Below the pieces are notes generated by a model. The model saw nothing but the letters and a program-made list of their open reading frames with translations. It was not told where the DNA came from and made no database searches. DNA of 64,000 bases from contig JACKNM010000002.1 in assembly GCA_024234875.1 (NCBI GenBank), forward strand, positions 620,001 through 684,000, given 5' to 3'. The translations under genes and the position numbers were made by a program. Every line of letters begins with the position of its first letter. The first letter of the stretch is position 1. Origin of the DNA: Ectothiorhodospiraceae bacterium (GTDB taxonomy: Bacteria > Pseudomonadota > Gammaproteobacteria > HK1). Of the stretch, positions 19,099 through 27,890 are shown piece by piece.

Positions 19099-20079
19099 TC
19101 AGCCCCAGAGCGCGGGCTGCGGCGGATGCACGAGGCTGCCGTCGTAACGCAGGCCCTCGGGGCGATCCTCGGCGAGCAGCAGCGGACCATCGAGGTCGAC
19201 GAACGCCGCTCCGGCGGCGACCACCGTCGCCGGCGCCATCGACAGCGAGGTCGCGATCATGCACCCGACCATGATCCGCAGCCCGGCCGCCTCGGCCTGC
19301 GCCCGCAGCGCCAGCGCCTCGGTCAGCCCACCGGTCTTGTCGAGCTTGATGTTCACCACGTCGTAGCGCCCGCGAATGTGCGCGAGCGATGCGCGGTCGT
19401 GACACGACTCGTCGGCGCAGACCGCGACGCTGCGCTCCACCGTCGCCAGCCCGGCATCGTCGCTCGCCGGCAGCGGCTGCTCGATCATCGCCACCCCCAG
19501 CCGGGTCAGCTCGGGCGCGAGCCGGGTGTAGATCTCGGGCGTCCAACCCTCGTTGGCATCGACGATGATGGTCGCCTCGGGCGCGCCGGCGCGCACCGCC
19601 TCCACGCGGTCGAGGTCACCCGGCCCGCCGAGCTTGAGCTTGAGCAGCGGGCGGGAGGCGTTGGCCGCCGCCGCTGCCCGCATCTTCTCCGGCGTGTCGA
19701 GCGAGAGGGTGTAGGCGGTGGTCAGCGGCCCCGGCTCCGGCAACCCGGCGAGCTCCCAGACGCGCTTGCCGGCCCGCTTGGCCTCGAGGTCCCACAACGC
19801 GCAGTCGAGCGCGTTGCGCGCTGCCCCCGGGGGCAGCGCCGACTGCAGCGCCGCGCGATCCATGCCCGCGGCGATCGCCTCGCGCTGACCCTCGATCAGC
19901 GCCAGCACGCTCTCCACCGACTCGCCGTAGCGCGCATACGGCGTGCACTCGCCACGCCCCACGTGCGCGCCGTCGGCGACCTCGGCCACCACCACCTCGG
20001 AGGTCGTCTTCGAGCCTCTGGAGATGGTGAATGCGCCGCGGATCGGCCAGACCTCGCGGCGCGCGGTGAGACGGGGCAT
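19099..20079 (-). CDS. dgcA: DgcA-like N-acetyl-D-glutamate racemase / dipeptide epimerase (enolase superfamily)
   Basis: A 326-residue mandelate-racemase/muconate-lactonizing-type enolase. An N-terminal capping domain (REVWPIRGAFTISRGSKTTSEVVVAEV) is followed by the barrel with KLKLGGPGDLDRV (KxK catalytic lysine), the metal ligands IIVDANEGW, AMIEQPLP and CADESCHD, and NIKLDKTGGLTEAL (second catalytic lysine). The fold alone would suggest L-Ala-D/L-Glu epimerase. The one-base overlap with a DgcN gene, and the transaminase next door, point to DgcA, which epimerises N-acetyl-D-glutamate in bacterial D-glutamate catabolism. Confidence 0.85.
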   Translation of the reverse strand: MPRLTARREVWPIRGAFTISRGSKTTSEVVVAEVADGAHVGRGECTPYARYGESVESVLALIEGQREAIAAGMDRAALQSALPPGAARNALDCALWDLEAKRAGKRVWELAGLPEPGPLTTAYTLSLDTPEKMRAAAAANASRPLLKLKLGGPGDLDRVEAVRAGAPEATIIVDANEGWTPEIYTRLAPELTRLGVAMIEQPLPASDDAGLATVERSVAVCADESCHDRASLAHIRGRYDVVNIKLDKTGGLTEALALRAQAEAAGLRIMVGCMIATSLSMAPATVVAAGAAFVDLDGPLLLAEDRPEGLRYDGSLVHPPQPALWG

Positions 20080-21083
20080 CAGAGGATGGCGTCCACGATG
20101 CGCGCGACGCCCTGACGCACCGGGTCGACGGTCGGCAGCCCCAGGCGCTTCTCGGTCTCCGCCAGATAGGCGTCGGCATCGGCCTGCGAGAGCCGCGAGG
20201 TGTTGATCGACACCGCGACGAAACGCGCATCGGGGTTGGTGAGCTTCGCCGCGCGCAGGTTCGCGTCGAGGCACTCGGCGAGATCGGGGATCGGGTACTC
20301 GGGCAGGCCACGCATGTGCTTGCGGGTCGGCTCGTGGCAGAGCACCAGCGCGTCGGCCTGCGCGCCGTGGATGAGCCCCATCGTGACCCCGGCGTAGGAG
20401 GCGTGGTAGAGCGAGCCCTGGCCCTCGATCAGGTCCCAGTGGTCGGGGCTGTTGTCGGGCGCCAGCCACTCCACCGCACCCGAGATGAAGTCCGCGACCA
20501 CCGCGTCGACCGAGACCCCGGAGCCGGCGATGAGGATTCCGGTCTGGCCGGTGGCCCGGAAGTCCGCCGGGACGCCCCGCGCCTGCAGCTCCTTCTCCAG
20601 CGCGAGCGCGGTATACATCTTGCCGCAAGAGCAGTCGGTGCCGACCGGCAGCAGGCGCTTGCCGGTACGCTTCTTGCCGTTGGCGACGTGGAACGTCTGC
20701 GTCGGATGACGCACGTCGAAGAGCTTGCGCCCGAGCCTCGCCGCGGTGTCACGCAGTGCCGGCACGTCTGCGAGCTTGTTGTGCAGCCCGGCAGCGACGT
20801 CCATGCCGCTCTCGAGCGCCTCGGTCAGCACCTGGATCCAGCTCTGGGCGATCACCCCGCCGCGGTTGGCGACACCGACCACCACCGTCTGCGCGCCGGC
20901 GGCGCGCGCCTCGGCGATGGTCATGTCCGGCAACCCGCAATCGGCCTCCGGGCTGCAGCCGGGAAGGCGGAGCTGACCGACGCACTTCTCGGGCCGCCAC
21001 TGCTTGATACCGATCGCGACCTTCGCCGCCAGCGCGTCGTGGGCGTCTCCGAGAAACAGCAGGTAGGGGTCCTTGATGCTCAT
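20079..21083 (-). CDS. dgcN: DgcN-like N-acyltransferase (DUF1611 family)
   Basis: A 334-residue DUF1611 protein. YLLFLGDAHDALAAKVAIGIKQWRPE, LPDMTIAEARAAGAQTVVVGVANRGG, LPVGTDCSCGKMYTALALEKEL (P-loop-like) and WDLIEGQGSLYHASYAGVTMGLIHG are signature regions. DgcN-type proteins N-acetylate D-glutamate so that DgcA can racemise it. The last bases overlap the dgcA start (TGATG), so the two are translationally coupled. ATG 21083 is chosen from the family N-terminus. It is the first gene of the minus-strand cluster and is read divergently from the alanine racemase gene. Confidence 0.87.
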   Translation of the reverse strand: MSIKDPYLLFLGDAHDALAAKVAIGIKQWRPEKCVGQLRLPGCSPEADCGLPDMTIAEARAAGAQTVVVGVANRGGVIAQSWIQVLTEALESGMDVAAGLHNKLADVPALRDTAARLGRKLFDVRHPTQTFHVANGKKRTGKRLLPVGTDCSCGKMYTALALEKELQARGVPADFRATGQTGILIAGSGVSVDAVVADFISGAVEWLAPDNSPDHWDLIEGQGSLYHASYAGVTMGLIHGAQADALVLCHEPTRKHMRGLPEYPIPDLAECLDANLRAAKLTNPDARFVAVSINTSRLSQADADAYLAETEKRLGLPTVDPVRQGVARIVDAIL

Positions 21084-21366
21084 GGTCGCGTCGCTCTCCT
21101 CGCCCACGAAGGATTCGGGGTAACGGTTGCAGGTGCAGGATGATCCCGCTGCCGGGAACGGCCCCGACGACGGGTCGCACGCGCGCGGTGTCTCCGCGCT
21201 CGCGGCGTGGCGCCGATTGTAGCCGGTTCGCGCCCGGGCGTTGACTGAGAAATGAGGCGTGCGCGGGCGCCATGCTGGTGCACGCCGCGCCCGCCCGCGG
21301 CGGGTCGTGAGCCGCTATGCTCTCACGCCGAGCCGGCGAACCGAGCGCGGCCGAGGAGCAGCACCG

Positions 21367-22515
21367 TTGGACAGCGACCGCGGCGCCGGCGCGCGCCTCA
21401 CCGTGGATCTGGACGCCATCGCCGCCAACTGGCGGACGGTCCGCGACACCGCCATCACCGCCGAGGCCGCCGCGGTGCTCAAGGCCGACGCCTACGGCCT
21501 CGGCCTCGCGCCGGTGGCACGCCGACTCGCGGCCGAGGGCTGTCGGACGTTCTTCACCGCGCTGGCGAGCGAGGGCGAGGCGCTGCGCCGCGCGTGCCCG
21601 CACGCCCGCATCCTGGTGCTGTCGCCGGTGGTCGCGCTCGACGCAGAGGTGCTCGAGCGCGCGGCGCTCGTCCCCTGCCTGCCGAGCATCGAGGAGGTCG
21701 ACGCCTGGGTCGCCCGCGCCCGCGACCGCGGCCGCCCCCTGCCGGCGGCGCTCCACGCCGAGACCGGCATCAACCGCCTCGGGATGGCTGCCGACGCGGT
21801 GCACGCGGTCGCCACCGATCCCTCGCGGCGAGCCCACCTCGAGCTGGTGCTGGTGATGAGCCATCTCGCGAGCGCGGATGCACCCGCGGATCCGGCGAGC
21901 CACCGTCAACGCGAGCGTTTCGACGCGGTGCGGGCGATGCTGCCGGGCGTCGCCGCGAGCCTCGCCAACTCCGCCGGCGTGTTCCTCGGCGCGGACTACC
22001 ACTACCAGCTGGTCCGACCCGGGATCTGCCTCTACGGCCACGACCCGCACGTCCACCTGCGCGACCCGCGGGTCCGCCCGGTGGCCCACCTCCACGCGAC
22101 GCTCGCGCAGGTGAAGACGGTCGCCGCCGGCGAGGGCATCGGCTACGGGGCGACACATGTCTGCGCCGCGCCGACGCGCATCGGCGTGGTGCTCGCCGGC
22201 TACGCCGACGGCGTGCGTCGCAGTCTGTCCTGGCCGGGCGCGGGCCCGCGCTATGTCGCTGCCGTCGGCGGTCACCCCGCCCCGATCCTCGGCCGGGTCT
22301 CGATGGACATGATCACGCTCGACCTCGGCGCCGTTCCCACCACCGTCGCGGTCCCCGGGGCGATGGTCGAGCTGATCGGCCCCGCGGTGCCAATCGAGAC
22401 CATGGCCGGCTGCGCCGGGACCATCCCCTACGAGGTGCTGACCGGAATCAGTCCGCGGGTGCGACGCGCCTACCTGCCGACGGCCGAGGGTCGGGCGCCG
22501 GGAGACACGCGATGA
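21367..22515 (+). CDS. alr: Alanine racemase
   Basis: A 382-residue PLP racemase. LTVDLDAIAANWRTVR opens the TIM barrel, AVLKADAYGLG carries the cofactor lysine, LHAETGINRLGM and LVRPGICLYG are typical, and the second catalytic residue is the Tyr in GIGYGATHV. ILGRVSMDMITLDL lies in the C-terminal domain. The start is a TTG at 21367 with GAGGAG 9 bases upstream; longer in-frame starts add residues without family similarity. It makes D-alanine for peptidoglycan. ATGA overlap with the GAF gene and its divergent placement from dgcN link it to the D-amino-acid cluster. Confidence 0.92.
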   Translation: MDSDRGAGARLTVDLDAIAANWRTVRDTAITAEAAAVLKADAYGLGLAPVARRLAAEGCRTFFTALASEGEALRRACPHARILVLSPVVALDAEVLERAALVPCLPSIEEVDAWVARARDRGRPLPAALHAETGINRLGMAADAVHAVATDPSRRAHLELVLVMSHLASADAPADPASHRQRERFDAVRAMLPGVAASLANSAGVFLGADYHYQLVRPGICLYGHDPHVHLRDPRVRPVAHLHATLAQVKTVAAGEGIGYGATHVCAAPTRIGVVLAGYADGVRRSLSWPGAGPRYVAAVGGHPAPILGRVSMDMITLDLGAVPTTVAVPGAMVELIGPAVPIETMAGCAGTIPYEVLTGISPRVRRAYLPTAEGRAPGDTR

Positions 22516-23087
22516 GCACCGGCGACGACGACACCACGCGGCTCGCGGGACTCGCCGCCGCGCTCGGCGAGGCGACGGCGCGAGCCGACGTGGAGTCGGC
22601 GTTCTCCGCCATCACCGCCGGCCTGCTCGCGGCCAACGGCGACCGCGAGGCCCATCTTCGCCCCGGCGCCCTGCGCCCGGGCGAGCGCCAGTTCGCGGTC
22701 TGCGGCATCTTCCTGCTCACCACCGACGGCGAGCACCACCTGCTGGTCGCCGAGCAGGGTTTTCCGCCCGAGCAGCACCGGCTGCGGATCCCGGCCGATC
22801 TCGGCCACCCGGGTCAGGTGCGGCGCGAGCGCGCGCCCTTGCTGCTGGCGAACACCGACGAGCACGCCGATTTCCGCCAGATCCTGAAGACCGCGCGCAT
22901 GGGGTCGGCGGCCTACGCGCCGCTGCTGTGGCAGGGTCGGTACCTCGGGCAGATCGTCAACGCCGCGCAGGCACGCCACACCATGGGTCCCGGCGATCTG
23001 CAGCGGGTGATCATCGCGGCGGCGACCGCGGCCGCGCTCCATGTCGCCCACGACGCCGCGCGCTGGCTCACCGCCCTGGATTGCTGA
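22512..23087 (+). CDS. GAF domain protein
   Basis: A 191-residue single-domain protein. FAVCGIFLLTTDGEHHLLVAEQGFPPEQHRLRIPADLGHPGQVRRERAPLLL and SAAYAPLLWQGRYLGQIVNAAQARHTMGPGDLQ follow the GAF sensor fold. There is no output domain. It overlaps the racemase gene (ATGA) and precedes the hydrogenase operon by 122 bases with a small hairpin between, so it may belong to either unit. The ligand is unknown; a redox or small-molecule sensor role is inferred only from the fold. Confidence 0.7.
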   Translation: MSTGDDDTTRLAGLAAALGEATARADVESAFSAITAGLLAANGDREAHLRPGALRPGERQFAVCGIFLLTTDGEHHLLVAEQGFPPEQHRLRIPADLGHPGQVRRERAPLLLANTDEHADFRQILKTARMGSAAYAPLLWQGRYLGQIVNAAQARHTMGPGDLQRVIIAAATAAALHVAHDAARWLTALDC

Positions 23088-23089
23088 CG

Positions 23090-23110
23090 CCCCGCCTGGC
23101 TACGGGGTTT
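23090..23110 (+). terminator. Small hairpin with T-run before the hydrogenase operon
   Basis: CCCCG at 23090-23094 pairs with CGGGG at 23103-23107 around 8 bases and is followed by TTT. It is short but sits three bases after the GAF gene stop. Confidence 0.45.
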
Positions 23111-23209
23111 CCGCACTGGCGCGCCGGACGTGCCGGTTGCTAGATTCACGCCACCCATCAGCGATTCCCGGTGCCCGCCGGCACGCGCCGACGGATGCCG
23201 GGCGAAGTC

Positions 23210-24340
23210 ATGGAACTCGACCACGCAGGCTTCTTGCCGCGGGAACGTCTGGATGCGCTGATCGAGCGCCTCGCCGCGGGCGGGCGGCGCGTCGTCGGCC
23301 CGGTCGCGCGCGACGGGGCGGTGGTGATGGATACGGTGCACCGCGCCGCCGAGCTCCCACGCGGAACCGCCGACACGCAGGCACCCGGTGCCTACCGGCT
23401 CGGCCGGCACGATCCCGCGAGCCCTGCCGCCGAGCGTCTGTTCGCCTGGGCCAACGGCCCCCAGGGGCTCAAGCCCCTGCTGTTCGCGCCCCAGGAGCCG
23501 CTGTGGCGGTCGGTGCGCGACGAGTCGGGGAGCCTGCGCTTCGAGGCGGTGGCGCCCGATGCACCGGCAGTGGCCGTCCTCGGCGCCCGGGCCTGCGACG
23601 TGGCGGCGCTCGCGCTGCAGGACCGGCACTTCCTCGACGGCCCGTTCGTGGATCCCCACTACGCCGCGCGGCGCGGCCAGGTGCTGGTGGTCGCGGTCGA
23701 CTGCTCGCACCCCGCGGACACCTGCTTCTGCGTCTCCACCGGCGACGGGCCGAGCGTGAGCGCCGGCTTCGACATCGCGCTCACCGAGCTCGACGACGGC
23801 TATCTCGTCCGCGCCGCGACCGCCGCCGGACGCGAGGTGTTGGCCGACCTGTCGCTCGAGCCGGTGACCGCAGCTCACCGCGCCGCCGCCGACGATCAGC
23901 ACCATCGGGCCTGCGAGCGGCAGTCCCGCGCCCTTCCCGCCCGCAACCTCCGCGACGCCCTGCTCGACAACCTCGAGCACCCACGATGGGACGACGTCGC
24001 CGCGCGCTGCCTCGCCTGCGGCAACTGCACCAGCGTGTGCCCGAGTTGCTTCTGCCACGCCGAGGCCGACACCGTGTCCCTCGACCATGCGAGCAGCGAG
24101 CACACGCGCGAGTGGGACTCCTGCTTCACTCAGCGCCACTCGCAGATGCACGGCTACAAGGTGCGACCCCACATCCGCCAACGCTATCGCCAGTGGCTGG
24201 TGCACAAGCTCGGCACCTGGCACGACCAGTACGGGCGCAGTGGCTGCACCGGCTGCGGGCGCTGCATCACGTGGTGTCCCGTCGGCATCGACATCACGGT
24301 CGAGGCGACCGCCATCTGCACCGACGAGGGGTCGCCGTGA
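23210..24340 (+). CDS. hydB: Group 3b [NiFe] hydrogenase beta subunit, 4Fe-4S protein
   Basis: A 376-residue iron-sulphur subunit of the cytoplasmic NAD(P)-linked hydrogenase/sulfhydrogenase. The N-terminal two thirds include LFAPQEPLW, VAVLGARACDVAALALQDR and VAVDCSHPADTCFCVS. The C-terminal part carries two ferredoxin-type clusters, CLACGNCTSVCPSCFC and CTGCGRCITWCPVGIDI. It transfers electrons between the small subunit and the flavin subunit. ATG 23210 is the preferred start; ATG 23195 or GTG 23171 would add 5 or 13 residues. First gene of the beta-gamma-delta-alpha operon, the order seen in Pyrococcus. Confidence 0.87.
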   Translation: MELDHAGFLPRERLDALIERLAAGGRRVVGPVARDGAVVMDTVHRAAELPRGTADTQAPGAYRLGRHDPASPAAERLFAWANGPQGLKPLLFAPQEPLWRSVRDESGSLRFEAVAPDAPAVAVLGARACDVAALALQDRHFLDGPFVDPHYAARRGQVLVVAVDCSHPADTCFCVSTGDGPSVSAGFDIALTELDDGYLVRAATAAGREVLADLSLEPVTAAHRAAADDQHHRACERQSRALPARNLRDALLDNLEHPRWDDVAARCLACGNCTSVCPSCFCHAEADTVSLDHASSEHTREWDSCFTQRHSQMHGYKVRPHIRQRYRQWLVHKLGTWHDQYGRSGCTGCGRCITWCPVGIDITVEATAICTDEGSP

Positions 24341-25188
24341 GCGCGCCGGCGCTGCCCGCGAGCCCGTATCTGCCATGCGAGGCGGCGGTGGTCGAGCGAC
24401 TGGACGAGACCCGCGACATCTTCACCCTGCGGCTGCGGCTCACCGATCCGAGGCGCCACGCCGGCTACGACTTCGCGCCCGGGCAGTTCAACATGCTCTA
24501 CCTGCACGGCGTGGGCGAGGTGGCGATCTCGATCGTCTCCGACCCCGAGGAAGGCGGCACCATCGACCACACCATCCGTGCCGTCGGGCGGGTGACGAAG
24601 GGCCTGGCGAAGCTGCGCCCGGGTGACCGGCTGGGCCTGCGCGGCCCGTATGGCAGTGGATGGCCACTCGACGCGACCGAGGGACGCGACGTGCTGCTGG
24701 TCACCGGCGGCCTCGGCTGCGCGCCGCTGGTGGCGGTGATCAACTACGTGGTCCGGCGCCGCGAGCGCTTCGGTCGGCTGGTGATCGTGCAGGGCGTGAA
24801 GCACTCCGCCGACCTCATCTGGCGCGACCGCTACGAGGCCTGGGCACGCCTGCCCGACACCCGCGTGCTGCTCGCCGCCGACCAGGCGACGCCGGGCTGG
24901 CGCTGGCACGTCGGTCTGGTGACCGAGCTGCTGCAGGACGTCGACGTCGATCCGGCCGCCGCGACGGCGATGATGTGCGGGCCGGAGGCGATGATGCACG
25001 CCGCCGCGCGCGCGCTGCTCACCCGCGGGTTTCCCGCCGAGCACCTGTGGCTGAGCATGGAGCGCAACATGCACTGCGCGGTGCGTCACTGCGGCCACTG
25101 CCAGTTCGGCGCCGACTTCGTCTGCGCCGACGGGCCGATCTTCCGCTACCCGACGGTCGAGCGGCTGCTCCAGGTGCGGGGGTTCTGA
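24337..25188 (+). CDS. hydG: Group 3b hydrogenase gamma subunit, FAD/NAD(P)-binding
   Basis: A 283-residue ferredoxin-NADP reductase-like subunit. The FAD domain has DFAPGQFNMLYLHGVGEVAISI and LGLRGPYGSGWPL, and the NAD(P) domain has VLLVTGGLGCAPLVAVINYV and MMCGPEAMM. A C-terminal [2Fe-2S] site is formed by NMHCAVRHCGHCQFGADFVC. It exchanges electrons with NAD(P)H. The GTG start overlaps the beta subunit stop (GTGA) and has GAGGGG upstream, so translation is coupled. Confidence 0.9.
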   Translation: MSAPALPASPYLPCEAAVVERLDETRDIFTLRLRLTDPRRHAGYDFAPGQFNMLYLHGVGEVAISIVSDPEEGGTIDHTIRAVGRVTKGLAKLRPGDRLGLRGPYGSGWPLDATEGRDVLLVTGGLGCAPLVAVINYVVRRRERFGRLVIVQGVKHSADLIWRDRYEAWARLPDTRVLLAADQATPGWRWHVGLVTELLQDVDVDPAAATAMMCGPEAMMHAAARALLTRGFPAEHLWLSMERNMHCAVRHCGHCQFGADFVCADGPIFRYPTVERLLQVRGF

Positions 25189-25189
25189 G

Positions 25190-25969
25190 ATGACCGCTCG
25201 CGCCCGTGTCGCCGTCCACAAGTTCAGCTCCTGCGACGGCTGCCAGCTCGCGTTCCTGAACCTCGGCCCGGCACTTCTCGATCTCGCCGCGGCGGTCGAC
25301 ATCGTGCACTTCGCCGAGGCCGGTCCGGTCGACCCCGAGGCCGAGGTCGACATCGCCTTCGTCGAGGGCAGCATCACCACGCCGGAGGACGCACACCGCA
25401 TCCAGACGGTGCGCGCCCGCAGCCACCACCTGGTCACCATCGGCGCCTGCGCCACCGCCGGTGGGCTGCAAGCGCTCAGGAACGGCGAGGATCTCGAGGC
25501 CTGGCTCGGGCACGTCTACGCCCACCGCGACTTCGTCGCCGCGCTGCCCGAGTCGACGCCGATCGCCGAGCACGTGAAGGTCGACTTCGAGCTGTGGGGC
25601 TGCCCGATCAACGCCCGCCAGGTGCTGGCGGTGACCAACGCGCTATTGCTCGGGGTCACCCCGAGCGACGAGGCGGAGAAGGTCTGCCTCGCGTGCAAGC
25701 GCGCGGGCGCGGTCTGCGTGATGGTCACCCGCGGCGTCGCCTGCATGGGCCCGGTGACCCGCACCGGCTGTGGCGCCATCTGCCCGCGCTTCGGCCGCGA
25801 CTGCTACGCCTGCTACGGACCCGCCGAGGGCGTGAACACCCGCGCGCTGACCACGCGCTTCGAGGGTCTGGGGCTCGCGCCGGAGGACGTGGCCCGGCGC
25901 CTTCGATTCATCAACAACGCCGCGCCCGCGTTCCGCGAGGCGGCGCGCACGGTGACCGGAGATGACTGA
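25190..25969 (+). CDS. hydD: Group 3b hydrogenase delta (small) subunit
   Basis: A 259-residue [NiFe] hydrogenase small subunit. FSSCDGCQLAFLNL gives the CxxC ligands of the proximal cluster, with GACATAGGLQ and WGCPINARQV completing it. The C-terminal cysteines (CLACKR, GVACMGPVTRTGCGAICP, CYACYGP) bind further 4Fe-4S clusters. No twin-arginine signal peptide is present, so the enzyme is cytoplasmic, as expected for group 3. It starts one base after the gamma subunit stop. Confidence 0.92.
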   Translation: MTARARVAVHKFSSCDGCQLAFLNLGPALLDLAAAVDIVHFAEAGPVDPEAEVDIAFVEGSITTPEDAHRIQTVRARSHHLVTIGACATAGGLQALRNGEDLEAWLGHVYAHRDFVAALPESTPIAEHVKVDFELWGCPINARQVLAVTNALLLGVTPSDEAEKVCLACKRAGAVCVMVTRGVACMGPVTRTGCGAICPRFGRDCYACYGPAEGVNTRALTTRFEGLGLAPEDVARRLRFINNAAPAFREAARTVTGDD

Positions 25970-27254
25970 GCGCACCGTCGACATCCGGGTGCCGATCCTC
26001 GCCCGCGTCGAGGGCGAGGGCGCGCTCCACCTCGCCATCCGCGCCGGAGCGATCGAGACGTTGCAGCTTCGGATCTACGAGCCGCCGAGACTGTTCGAGC
26101 GCTTCCTCGTCGGGCGCTCGTTCACCGAGGTGCCGGACATGGTGGCGCGGATCTGCGGCATCTGCCCGGTTGCCTACCAGATCAGCGCGGTCAACGCGCT
26201 CGAGGACGCGTTCGAGGTCGATCCCGGCCCGTGGGTGCGCGACATGCGCCGCGTCCTCTACTGCGGGGAGTGGATCCAGAGCCACTGCCTGCACATCCAC
26301 CTGCTGGCCGCGCCCGACTTCCTCGGCTACGCCGACGGCATCGCGATGGCGCGCGATCACGGTGAGGTGGTGCGTCGTGGGCTCGCGCTGCAGGCGCTCG
26401 GCAACGACCTCATGCGCATGCTCGGCGGACGCTCGGTGCACCCGGTCGGGGTGCGGGTCGGCGGATTCCACCGCGCCCCCGAGGTGGCCGAGGTCGATGC
26501 GATGCTCGAGCGCCTGGAGGCGGCACGCGCCGACGCGCTCGCGCTCGTCGAGTGGACCGCCACGCTTCCGCTGCCGGACGATCGCCAGGACTTCGACTCG
26601 GTCGCGTTGCGCCACCGCGACGAGTACCCGATGCACGCCGGGCGCATCGTCTCCGACCGCGGCCTCGACCTCGACGTGCACGACTACGAGCGGCACTTCG
26701 TCGAGGAGCATCGCGAGCAGTCGACGGCGCTGTTCAGTCTGCTCGACGGCGCGCCCTACCTCGTCGGTCCGTTGGCGCGGTTGAACCTCGCCCGCGACCA
26801 GTTGCCCGAGCCGCTGCGTGCCCGTCTGCCGGCGCGGCCGTCGTTCCCGAGCACCAACATGTTCGACAGCATCGTCGCCCGGGCGATCGAGACCGCGTTC
26901 GCGATCGGGGAGGCGGCACGTCTGCTCGGCCGCTACCGCCGCCCCGATGCCCCCGCGGTCGCGGTGACCCCGCGCGAGGCAGTCGGCATCGGCGCCTCGG
27001 AGGCCCCGCGCGGACTGCTCTGGCACCGCTACGAGACCGATGCCGCCGGCCTCGTCCGCCATGCCCGCATCGTGCCCCCCACCAGCCAGAACCAGGCCCG
27101 CATCGAGCAGGACCTGCACGCCTCGCTCGCCGCGTTCGGCCTCGACCACGACGACGACGCACTGCGACTGCGCTGCGAGCAGGTCATCCGCAACTACGAT
27201 CCCTGCATCTCCTGCGCGACGCACTTCCTGCGCCTGACCACGGAACGCTCGTGA
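25962..27254 (+). CDS. hydA: Group 3b hydrogenase alpha (large, catalytic) subunit
   Basis: A 430-residue [NiFe] catalytic subunit. The N-terminal nickel ligands are in ARICGICPVAYQ (Cys65, Cys68; the His usual in CxxxH is Tyr) and the C-terminal ones in DPCISCATHF (Cys415, Cys418) with His421 marking the proteolytic maturation site before the FLRLTTERS tail. All four ligands are Cys, so this is not a NiFeSe enzyme despite the selenium machinery nearby. It overlaps the delta gene by 8 bases. It should catalyse reversible H2 oxidation coupled to NAD(P), possibly also sulphur reduction. Confidence 0.93.
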   Translation: MTERTVDIRVPILARVEGEGALHLAIRAGAIETLQLRIYEPPRLFERFLVGRSFTEVPDMVARICGICPVAYQISAVNALEDAFEVDPGPWVRDMRRVLYCGEWIQSHCLHIHLLAAPDFLGYADGIAMARDHGEVVRRGLALQALGNDLMRMLGGRSVHPVGVRVGGFHRAPEVAEVDAMLERLEAARADALALVEWTATLPLPDDRQDFDSVALRHRDEYPMHAGRIVSDRGLDLDVHDYERHFVEEHREQSTALFSLLDGAPYLVGPLARLNLARDQLPEPLRARLPARPSFPSTNMFDSIVARAIETAFAIGEAARLLGRYRRPDAPAVAVTPREAVGIGASEAPRGLLWHRYETDAAGLVRHARIVPPTSQNQARIEQDLHASLAAFGLDHDDDALRLRCEQVIRNYDPCISCATHFLRLTTERS

Positions 27255-27796
27255 CCCGAGCCCCCACACCGCCGCGCTCCGGGGTGCGCAGGGTGCGGGT
27301 CATCGGGCTCGGCTCACCGCTCGGTGACGACCGGGTCGGCTGGGAGGTGGTCGACGGGCTGCTCCCGCATCTCGGCCCGGGCGCCGCACCGCCGGGGATC
27401 GAGATCGAGGTCCTCGCCCTGGACCGCCCGGGCGCCGACCTCGGCCGCCATCTCGCCGACGCCGATCTGGTGGTGTTGGTCGACGCACTGGTCGACGGTG
27501 GTCCGGCCGGCCGCGTGCGCCGCCTCACCGCCACCGAGGTGGCGGCCGCGAGCGCCGCCGCGGGCGCGTCGACCCACGGCTTCGGCGTCGCCGAGGCGTT
27601 GCGGCTGGCGGCAGCGCTGGACCCGGACGGGCCGTCGATCTGGCTGGTCGGGATCGGCATCGCGGGCGGTCGGGCGACGCCCGAGGCCAGTCTCTCGACC
27701 GAGGTCGCGGCCGCGGTGGGGATCGCGTGCCGCATGGTCGTCGACACCATTCGTGCCCCGCCGACGAGCGACCGCGGCCCGCCTCCCGCGCCCTGA
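27251..27796 (+). CDS. Hydrogenase maturation endopeptidase
   Basis: A 181-residue HycI/HyaD-type protease. VRVIGLGSPLGDDRVGWEVVDGL is the family N-terminus with the metal-binding Asp, DLVVLVDALVDGG gives the second acidic residue, and STHGFGVAEALRLA carries the conserved His. It should cut the C-terminal tail of the adjacent large subunit after His421. The GTG start overlaps the large subunit stop (GTGA), tying the two together. Other maturation genes (hypABCDEF) are not in the window. Confidence 0.88.
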   Translation: MTRAPTPPRSGVRRVRVIGLGSPLGDDRVGWEVVDGLLPHLGPGAAPPGIEIEVLALDRPGADLGRHLADADLVVLVDALVDGGPAGRVRRLTATEVAAASAAAGASTHGFGVAEALRLAAALDPDGPSIWLVGIGIAGGRATPEASLSTEVAAAVGIACRMVVDTIRAPPTSDRGPPPAP

Positions 27797-27890
27797 TGCC
27801 CTTCGGCCGCGGCCGCGAGATGCACGCCGGGGCCCACGCGGGGTATGTTCGTGCCGCGCGCCCGTCATCCCGACCGGGCTTCGAGATCCG

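Noticed and set aside
25962..27254. Possible NiFeSe hydrogenase, given the selenium machinery
   Set aside because: Both C-terminal ligands are encoded as Cys (DPCISC); no in-frame TGA occurs in the gene.
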